From positions 2,348,935-2,412,934 of the forward strand of contig JALMQS010000075.1 in NCBI GenBank assembly GCA_024734495.1: 64,000 nucleotides of DNA. The letters run 5' to 3'. This DNA is from Forficula auricularia. Lineage: Eukaryota > Arthropoda > Insecta > Dermaptera > Forficulidae. Within the stretch, counting starts at the first letter, position 1, and every line of letters begins with the position of its first letter. Shown piece after piece: positions 56,693 to 64,000 of the stretch. The notes beneath the pieces were generated by a model. It was not told where the DNA came from and did no database searches. It worked only from the letters and a program-made list of their open reading frames with translations. The translations under genes and the position numbers were made by a program.

Positions 56693-57560
56693 GGAGGCTG
56701 GAATTCTAAAACTCATAGGGATAAACAAGTTGTCAAATGATTTTGAATGCAATTTGACCGTGAAGATCGGTTTAACCTTTTAAACAATACGTGTTTCATA
56801 CAGTTGAGTCTTTTAGGATATTATTGAAATTACAGAAAGAACAAATGACCTGGTAGTTTCTACAATAAAATTAAAGAACGGAAATGGTTTTACAATGGGT
56901 CAGGGAGTTGTAGGAGGTAAATAAGCTAGTTTCTGAGATGTATCGTGTGTGGCAGGAGAATGCTTGAACGCGCCTCACTATAAATCTAAGTCATATTCTA
57001 GACATGGCCGAATTCGGATCTTGAATAACATATAAATCTGGGTTTAAAATAACGTCTGAACAAAAATAGAAAAGCTCCAGATTTTGCTAATAATGTCAAA
57101 ATCTGGACTGCCACCCACAATAATTGACATTTTTTGTTAAAACTTCAAAGGATCAAAGTACTGTCGTGTTAAGTACAAAGGGGATAATTGTCCCAAACAT
57201 TATTTCGATAAATTTAGATGTTAAGATTTGAAAACTCATTACTTAAGACGTCTATTTTCATAGAGTCATTTTTAATTAAGTACTTACTTATTTTGCTTAA
57301 TTATAAACCAAAAATTTTGGAAATTTTATACTACAACTCAAAGCTCATTTTTGACTAAAAAGCCAATTACCTCCTTTGTGCTATGATTCTTATCAACCCT
57401 CTTAGATATTAGACAACATTTTGTCTTATTTACAATAAAGTTAACTAAGTTTATATTCGTATATCTTCAATTTTTAAGGGTGTGCAAATCTAGATTAATC
57501 AAAGAAGCAATGTAGCAATGTCTACGCGATTATTAATTGACATATTTAAATAAATATAAG
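56693..57560 (-). pseudogene. Old, decayed copy of the same LINE family
   Basis: Blocks in this stretch align in the same order with 450-1150: the 'cataggg ataaa' block near 56715, 'gggtcagggagttg' near 56897, 'gagaatgcttg' near 56957, 'tcatattctagacat' near 56991, 'gaagttaactaagtt'-like sequence near 57440 and the 'gcaatgtct' block near 57510. Many indels and stops break every frame. About 300 bp near 57090-57400 has no match in the first copy and may be an insertion. Confidence 0.65.
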
Positions 57561-57575
57561 ATAGAACTATTTTTG

Positions 57576-57760
57576 TGGGGGATTGGGTAGGCTAGAGGTT
57601 AGCGTTTTAGCCTGCTAACCAAGTGAATCCGAGTTCGAATTCGACTCGAGGCAGCCGCCTAAAACCTGACCCCGGGGTAGAGACAAATTAAAAAAAAATT
57701 ATTAGTATGGTAAATTAGCTTATGCCTAGAAAGGCCGAAAAGCCAAAAAAAAACAACTAT
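57576..57760 (+). mobile_element. tRNA-derived SINE, family S6
   Basis: GGCTAGAGGTTAGCG (A-box region, near 57591) and GAGTTCGAATTC (57631-57642, B-box) are followed by 'ccccggggtagagacaaatt', an A-rich stretch and 'aaaggccgaaaagcc' with a terminal A run. Only one copy is in the window. Confidence 0.65.
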
Positions 57761-58861
57761 TTTTGAAAAATTATATATAATAATAACTATATTTAAAAAT
57801 ATTTAGTAAGTTTCTGTACTTTTTTTCTTAAAAAAAATATTGTCACCCTATATAGGTAGGTATGATATAAAACAAAGATCAATAAAAAATATATTTTATA
57901 TTAGGTATAGATATTTTCTTTTGGCTTATCACCATTTAGCCAATTATATTTATTAAATTGAAACTAAATATAAATGATACTATATAAATATTTATATTGA
58001 TTCTTCATCATTCTCTCATATTTTTAATTTAATTTCAAAATAAATTATTTATGCAAAATTACTCGCCGGGTTAAATTTAATTTTCATTTATTTCATTCTC
58101 TTTTAATAATTTTAAATTTATTATATTAGATAACTAAGTATTATATAACAAATTTAATTATATTTTATATACTATATATTACTCTTTAATTATTAAAATA
58201 AAATCATTAGCAATATCTTAAAATTCATCAAACAATTTTTGATTTGAAATTCAGATTCACATCATTTTTATTAAAAAGCTATATTTTTGTGAAATCTATC
58301 AACTTACTAGCTACAATTTTTATCGAAATCTTTTTAGACGTTTTCGAGAATTTTTCTAAATAACTAAAAATTACTCGAATAAAACACTCACTATATTTAA
58401 TTCTAAAAACTCACCCTCTCACTTTTTATTTTTAGGGAAGAATTTATAACCATTAATTCAGAGATCTAGCTGGACAATTGTAACCCAAAATGTTCACCAA
58501 AAATCTTGTTTCCGATTCTATTTTTGTGAAAATGGAATTTTTGTTTTTATAACTAAAAAATCTGACGTGATTCAGGCGCATATCCTGACAAATATTCTTA
58601 AATTTTTAATAGTGACGAAAAACAGTTCCTAGGCTATAAAGTATTTAATAAAAAAATTTCTTTTCGGGCCAAGATACTAAACAAGAAAGTCTTGGTGTAG
58701 AGTTGAAGTAATGCCTAAGGTAGACCTTGTTAATATTTATGATCTACCCTCACGCAAACGTTTCTCTCCTTCATTAATAGATAAGATATTTGATGGATTT
58801 TTCAAAGAGATTAATAGATACTAGACAGATTTCGAAATATTTTTATTTACCTATAAATTTT

Positions 58862-58906
58862 TTTTTGATGATAAAGATGCAAGAAGGTGTTACACGTTTT
58901 AAGATG
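58862..58906 (-). mobile_element. LINE 3'-end remnant, interrupted by a later insertion
   Basis: TTTTTTTGATGATAAAGATG followed by an 'aaggtgttacac...gatgcaacacc' block matches the 3' UTR of the LINE at 264-330 (tttttttatgataatgatg, then 'ggagttacacc...ggtgcaacccc'). The LINE remnant is cut by the 58921-59212 element, which duplicated 14 bp of it. Confidence 0.55.
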
Positions 58907-58920
58907 CAACACCTAGCTAT

Positions 58921-59212
58921 ATTTTAGGTTAAAAAATAAAATGAGAGATGGAGTCTTCTGTTTTTAAATAAAATAATTTTTAATTATTTCTAGAGACTAT
59001 AGTTTCGAAGGCATTGCCTTCATCATCAGTCTATCACAAATATTTCAGTATTTAGTTACATTCAAATTAAGATTCAATCTATAGTCTCTAGAAATAATTA
59101 AAAATTATTTTATTTAAAAACAGAAGACTCCATCTCTCATTTTATTTTTTAACCTAAAATAAAAACAATTCTGTTACCATCGACAGTGAAATCTTTTATT
59201 CAACTAATATAA
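58921..59212. mobile_element. Penelope-like inverted-repeat element, family H
   Basis: A 292-bp insertion with an exact 14-bp flanking direct repeat, aacacctagctata (58907-58920 and 59213-59226). Arms 58921-59002 and about 59083-59163 are near-perfect inverted repeats (aaacagaagactccatctct and its inverse). Only the right side has an extension, of about 49 bp (59164-59212). The target is an older LINE 3' end. The hammerhead-like motif sits at the inner end of the left arm on the minus strand. Confidence 0.85.
58991..59033 (-). ncRNA. Hammerhead-ribozyme-like motif, family H
   Basis: Minus strand: stem I 5' TAGA (59033-59030), CTGATGA (59029-59023), extra T, stem II GAAGGC-AAT-GCCTTC (59021-59007), GAAA (59006-59003), palindrome ACTATAGT (59003-58996), C at 58995, stem I 3' TCTA (58994-58991). 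It has the canonical CUGAUGA core, a six-pair stem II and a GUC cleavage triplet, making it the best preserved motif in the window. Confidence 0.6.
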
Positions 59213-59285
59213 AACACCTAGCTATAGTTTAAGATTATCTCTTGAATCAAGAAGGAAGTATATTATCTCTATCTATAAATTAGGG

Positions 59286-59905
59286 TGGTCCTTATTTTTG
59301 ATATTTTCGAATTTTTACGCTGACAAGGGCTCATATGGTTCCAAATAAATAAAAAAAAATATCGCCCATGTTTCAAGTCTCTATCACAATTATAACCTGT
59401 GACCCCAGCGATGTCATCTAAATAAAACGGGGTATTTGGCATTGAAATATCAATTTTTTATTCGGGACAAAGTAATAGTTCAAGTATATTTTATCCTTAT
59501 AATACTAGCTATACATCAGAATTATTACAGCTTTTTAGCTATTACAATTTTGGAGTTACAGCTAGATAAAATACTGCTATATCTTAGTGTTACTAAGTTA
59601 TAGACTCCAAAATTATAATAGTTAAAAATCTATAAAAATTCTTCTGGGGGTATAGCTACTATTATAAGAATAAAGTCTCACAGAGTTTTAAATTTTTTAA
59701 ATCATTACTTTGGCTGGAATAAAAAATTGATCTATCAATGCCAAAAACCCCATGTTATTTAGATGAGAAACTTACATCACTGGGTGCACAGGTTAATAAA
59801 ATTGAGATAAAGACTTGAAACTTTGGGAATATTTTTTTTATATATTTCGAATCATATGAGCCCTTGTCAGCGTAAAAATTCGAAAAATACCCAAAATAAG
59901 GACCA
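59286..59905. mobile_element. 620-bp foldback element
   Basis: Ends TGGTCCTTATTTTTGAT and the inverse TGGTCCTTATTTTGGG. Arms of about 290 bp are inverted throughout (gcgtaaaaattcga, aaccccatgttatttaga / 'tctaaataaaacggggt', 'agctactattataa'). The centre near 59590 is only a few bases, so the transcript would fold into one long hairpin. Confidence 0.75.
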
Positions 59906-60659
59906 GTGTTTATATATTATTTGTTTGATATACACATATATATTTGAAATATATGTGTGTATGTTCATTTGCATCAAGAAGAGAACAACCTCTTTGTTTC
60001 TCTTTATGACTCAACAACTCTGCTACTCTCAGCAAAATAAAAACTTTTCAATTAGATAAACTATTGAGTGAAATCATATATTTCATTCCAATTTGACTAC
60101 AGAGTGTTTTATGTTTGAATATCGTTTTATAAATACACACACATTTTAGCAGCAAAATGTTCTTCTAATTCTTATAGAGTTTTGAAGAATAGAGGAACAC
60201 AAAAATGTTCTTTCTAAGACATTTAGTTCATGAGTTTTCAGAATCTAGATACACAGGCATACATTCATTCTATATTCATACCAACACGGCCCTCAGGTTC
60301 ATCTCCGAACCAGATACCCAGACAGACACCCAGATAGAAAGAAAAAAATATTCAAATTTTAAATTTGTATGATATAAGATTATTGATAGATATGCTTGTA
60401 CTCCATGCTGAAAGGTCGCACTTCTCTTCAAGAATCGAACCAAGTACCAAACTTGCATTATGGATAGTTAACTCTGGAGATGATATTATCTTTCCAACAT
60501 GTTTAATTTAAGGGAAAGTTCAAAACTCCAGATTTTTTTTAATGGCCAGAGTACGGTTAAAATAGTCAAGATTATTTTTACCTAGTTAATAAATTTACTT
60601 AAAATCTTTAGCTTAAAATGAGTGAAAAAATAGGTTAAGTTCCTCTATAGTTTATGATT

Positions 60660-60870
60660 CAAACAATATCCGGAGACCAAAGGGAGTAATCATAATTATT
60701 CAGCTGGCCTGTGAAACGATAAGATTATTGATAACGCCATTTTTAATTCGGTCTGCATGTTAAGTATTCGGACAAGACATGCACAGCACACGCTCCCGAG
60801 GGAATGAATGACGGCTTAAATGATTGAATTTAATGAATAACTAATTATTAACGCCATAGTAATTAGATTG
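60660..60870. other. Unique intronic segment with clustered TAAT sites
   Basis: TAAT/ATTA words, the core of many homeodomain sites, are dense within a stretch of balanced composition ('cacagcacacgctcccgagg', 'taacgccatagtaattag'). No repeat copy. This is only suggestive of a regulatory element. Confidence 0.25.
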
Positions 60871-61002
60871 AAAAAAAACTACATAACAAATCAGACCCGA
60901 ACTCAAGTTCATTTTAAATTCATTTTTTTAACTTATTTTGAAATAATTTGTAAAAGATTCTAGAAATTTTTTAAGTGTCAACTTCTTTTGTGAATAGCCC
61001 CG

Positions 61003-61400
61003 CGGGTTGGGCGTAGAATAGACCCACAGTACTCCCTGCTTGTCGTAAGAGGCGACTAATAGGGAAAGTGCAGATAGGACTATTTAGTCTTGATCGACTA
61101 CCCGTCTAGGGGTAAATAAACCCTAAACAAATTAGTAGTGAACCCCCTTTAGGGGCTTAAGGGACAGACTTGACTCTCCTTCTGCATTCTGGTAGACTCC
61201 AGACGTGTTGATCCCTCTGGACCCCGTCAGACGGGGGTATTGGAACTTTAATTCCATAGATAGAGCCAAGACAGAGGTGAGCTTTCCGCTCTTAAACCCT
61301 CGAAAATTGTCCGCCATGTCAAAAAGACCATTATTTTTATAAACTTCTTTTGGCAGGGTGACTTGCTTGTCGATTGAAACGGAATTAAAGAAATAAATAA
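61003..61400 (+). repeat. Dispersed repeat motif, copy 2, with longer GC-rich body
   Basis: 'gggcgtagaatagacccaca' then 'tgcttgtcgtaagaggcgac' matches 17674-17740. The following 300 bp are moderately GC-rich, and an A-rich segment (ggaattaaagaaataaataa) ends the block near 61400, consistent with a retroposed copy. The 61-codon frame on the minus strand resembles no protein I know. Confidence 0.45.
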
Positions 61401-61699
61401 AATTAGCTTATTAGAATAGAATAGAAAATTTTACTAGTTTTAGTAGTATTAGTTTAGTAAAGTAGGAGAGAAAAATGAGCGACTCTCCAACAATGAGTTG
61501 CGCGTAAAATGTGTGCGTAGTACATTTTCTCTATACTCATCTCGGCGGAGACAGATATCTTGGTAATTTTCGTAGAGATGGGAGCTTGTGGGTTGAATAT
61601 TGAAAAATTCTCAACCATCAGAAAGTGATTCATTATCGCCAAGCAAGAAATCTTGCTAAAAATTAAGAAATAATAAACATTAAAAAAAAGAACAATGAT

Positions 61700-62672
61700 A
61701 TTAGTAACTTTAAAGATTGAAAATCAAAGATCAATTTTTTAAAAAGTTTTCTTTGTTCATTTAATAATTCCCTCATTTCAAATGGATATACAAGCAGTCG
61801 TCGGCTTCAAAAAATAAATTATATTATCATTTTTAGTACACATTATATTACATTATTCAGAATGGGAATAAAGATCTACCACATTTTGAAGAAGTATAAA
61901 AAAATAAAAAAATTTAACTAGAAAAAAACTGAATATATTTTTGAAAAGAATATAAAATAATTTTTTATTAATGAGTTTTAAACATTATATCAGACGAAAA
62001 AAGGGAAGGTAGTCAAAAATGAAAATTCTAGCCCTTTCGACCAAACTCAACCAAATTTTGTATACCTATTTTGAGGTCCCCCAGAAGGCTAGAAATGAAA
62101 AAACTAACCACCCAAAATGGTGGTTCTAGCCCTTTCGACCAAAATATCTATATAAAATTTGGTTAGTTTTTGCATTTCTAACCTTCTGGAGGTCCACAGA
62201 ATATGTATACAAAATTTGGTTGAGTTTGGTCAAAAGGGCTAGAATTTTCAATTTTGACCCCCCCCCATTTTGGGTGATTAGTTTTTGCATTTCTAGTCTT
62301 TTTGGGACCCACATAATATATATACAAAATTTGGTCGAAAGGGCTAGAATTTTCATTTTTGACCCCTTCTCCCTTTTTTTTTGTCTGATATAATGTTTAA
62401 AACACATTAAAAAAAAAATTATTTTATGTTCTTTTCAAAAATAAATTCAGTTTTTTTCGAGATAAATTTTTTAATTTTTTATACCTCTTCAAAATGTGGG
62501 AGATCTTTATGCCACAACTCTGTATAACTTCAAAGGTTGAAAATCAAAGCTCAGTATTTCATCCATTTTCTTTGTTCATTTAATAATTCCCTCTGAACAT
62601 TTCAAACGGGAGTAATAAGCAGTCGTCGACTTCAAAATATAAATTATATTATCATTTTTAGTAAACATTATA
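61700..62672. repeat. Inverted-repeat block bracketed by a 155-bp direct duplication
   Basis: 61700-61853 and 62525-62672 are direct repeats (ttctttgttcatttaataat, 'aagcagtcgtcg', 'aaattatattatcattttta'). Between them, 61860-62035 and 62340-62520 are inverted repeats enclosing the 115-bp units. Confidence 0.6.
61990..62400. repeat. ~115-bp repeat units with homopolymer C runs
   Basis: Units contain 'gtatacaaaatttggttgag', 'tagtttttgcatttctag' and a C run preceding 'attttgggtg'. Some units are inverted. Related units occur at 23630-23870 and 25310-25570. Confidence 0.55.
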
Positions 62673-62680
62673 CATATTAC

Positions 62681-62844
62681 CGAGGGGTGAACCGCGACCT
62701 AATATCGTGTACACCTACTTCCACTTCCACTTTCATTTCCAAGTAGAAGACAATAGATAAAGGGGCATTTTCTAATGAATTCCAAAATAATTCCACATAA
62801 TTCCAAAGAGGTGTACATCTAGTTCCACTCGCGGTTCACCCTCG
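62681..62844. mobile_element. hAT-like MITE (CGAGGGGTG family), complete copy
   Basis: Terminal inverted repeats CGAGGGGTGAACCGCGA and the inverse of CGAGGGTGAACCGCGAG. An exact 8-bp duplication, catattac, flanks it (62673-62680 and 62845-62852), the hAT hallmark. Four copies of the family are in the window. Confidence 0.85.
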
Positions 62845-62852
62845 CATATTAC

Positions 62853-63565
62853 ATTCGAGGGTAGTTAGATTAATAATTTCGTCTATATACTAAGAGAGAA
62901 CGAAAGTGACATCTTTGTATGTGGATTTGAAGCTTTCTTCCTAGTGCGTTGAACTTCGAAGGGTTTATGTCGAAAAATAAAGTAAGATACAAAACTCAGA
63001 TTGTTGTCTTTCATATCGAATTAAGTTATTAATCGAACCACCCTCGTAATTAATAACAATGTTGTAATAGTAGTGACTGAATTAAATGAACTTTCAAAGG
63101 TTACTATCATGTGTTATTCCTAGAATACACACGCATCATTGATCAGGGAATATGGAGTAATCGGATTCATATTAAATATGATATATTTTTATTAAAACAA
63201 CAGAATTAATTAGAGTATCAATCAATCTGTAGCATTTGAGAGTTGAAGCAATTCTATGGGGATTCAAGGGAATCATTAATGATCCTAGAAATCCAATTTA
63301 GTTCTAAAACAAGCATACATATAAATCCAATCAATCAACAATCTAGCAGTCAATAAATTAGTATATCGGGTATATTTTTAAACATCGCCTAACAATTATT
63401 TATTGATTGTTTTATTAGTTATTAATACGATACATTTTGTCCCCCGAATTTTATTTTACTAGGATGATAAAGTATTTTGACATTTTTGAAATTTTAAAGT
63501 ATCTTTTTAGGATTACGTACATAAATGGATAATAAAAATAATTTTTATAAAAAAAAAAAAATAAA
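62853..63565. other. Non-repetitive intronic segment
   Basis: No repeat partner, no credible frame, AT-rich with several TAAT words near 63020-63060. Nothing specific recognised. Confidence 0.4.
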
Positions 63566-63916
63566 ACCGACTTCAAAAAAATTAAATGCAACAAATAAAA
63601 TACACAAGGTATATAATAATTATCTTATTTAGTTACAACTAAACGACGAAATATTAACATGAAATTACTTTTTGAAGTCGGTGCCAAACAAACTATACCT
63701 TTAAGCGAGCGTACCCGCCAAACGTATTAATTAAGATCCGTCAAATGCGATTCATAAAATGTATATGTTTGGCACCGACTTCAAAAGTAATTTTATGTTA
63801 ATATTTCGTCGTTTAGTTGTAACTAAATAAGATAATTATTTTATACCTTTTAGTGTATTTTATTTTATTTTTAAGTTATTATTTTATTTGTTGCATTTAA
63901 TTTTTTTGAAGTCGGT
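63566..63916. mobile_element. Foldback element, second copy of 4443-4778
   Basis: Starts ACCGACTTCAAAAAAATTAA, contains 'ttagttacaactaaacgacg', a central segment related to 4590-4650 in inverse orientation, and ends TTTTTTTGAAGTCGGT. Arms of about 130 bp. Confidence 0.7.
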
Positions 63917-64000
63917 TTTTTTTATAAAAATTATTTTTCTCTTTTAGTGATGTTATTAATAGTGACTTAATATAATACCTTGCATGCATCTCGCAAGAGA

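Larger units (their letters stand above)
39906..64000 (-). other. Intron preceding the 39699-39905 exon (donor not in window)
   Basis: The phase-1 acceptor with tract TTTTGTTTTCAG ends at 39906. The upstream exon, which should encode the first Ig domain and the start of the second, was not found in the 24 kb to the right. The stretch is mostly repeats. Confidence 0.6.

Noticed and set aside
62126..62407. 93-codon minus-strand frame with repeated KLKILAL peptides
   Set aside because: Produced by the 115-bp tandem units, not a gene.
1..64000. CRISPR arrays, rRNA, bacterial operons, mitochondrial insert
   Set aside because: No regularly spaced identical repeats, no rRNA-like blocks, and no organellar gene sequence seen; the window is eukaryotic nuclear.

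Overview
This is an AT-rich, gene-poor arthropod (most likely insect) nuclear window. It has no bacterial-style ORFs, it is packed with terminal-inverted-repeat elements, tRNA-derived SINEs and LINE fragments, and the only host coding sequence is two spliced immunoglobulin-domain exons with good splice sites. No species can be named from the sequence.

Both host exons lie on the minus strand and belong to one Sidestep-family cell-surface protein (axon guidance/adhesion, immunoglobulin superfamily). The exon at 39699-39905 encodes most of one Ig domain. The exon at 10274-10425 encodes the start of the next. They join in phase 1 through a split Leu codon across a 29,273-bp intron. The window is therefore probably all inside this gene: 39906-64000 is upstream intron, 10426-39698 the internal intron, and 1-10273 the following intron. 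I could not find the flanking exons.

Repeat landscape from low to high coordinate: a TIR element carrying a frameshifted non-LTR RT fragment (188-1620); 'ACCGACTTC' foldback repeats (4112-4780, 16283-16912, 63566-63916); SINEs (6298, 8400, 8740, 15025, 18976, 36200, 46045, 48275, 57576); a ~310-bp tandem unit interrupted by a MITE with a 9-bp target duplication (12788-13777); PIF/Harbinger-like (30626, 40166), hAT-like (27990, 62681), pogo-like (33125) and mariner-like (47763) MITEs; a 1.7-kb TIR element (49704-51426); and a large foldback element (59286-59905).

The most interesting signal is a set of inverted-repeat elements (9807-10152, 14343-14736, 16969-17433, 24724-25028, 38325-38635, 58921-59212 and relatives). 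Each carries a hammerhead-ribozyme-like motif: CUGANGA, one extra base, stem II, GAA, a short palindrome, H, then stem I. Stems I and II differ in sequence between families but stay complementary. Five insertions are flanked by exact 12-15 bp direct repeats and show a 20-50 bp extension at one end only. That matches the published architecture of Penelope-like retroelements with inverted pseudo-LTRs and hammerhead ribozymes. The autonomous partner is not in the window.
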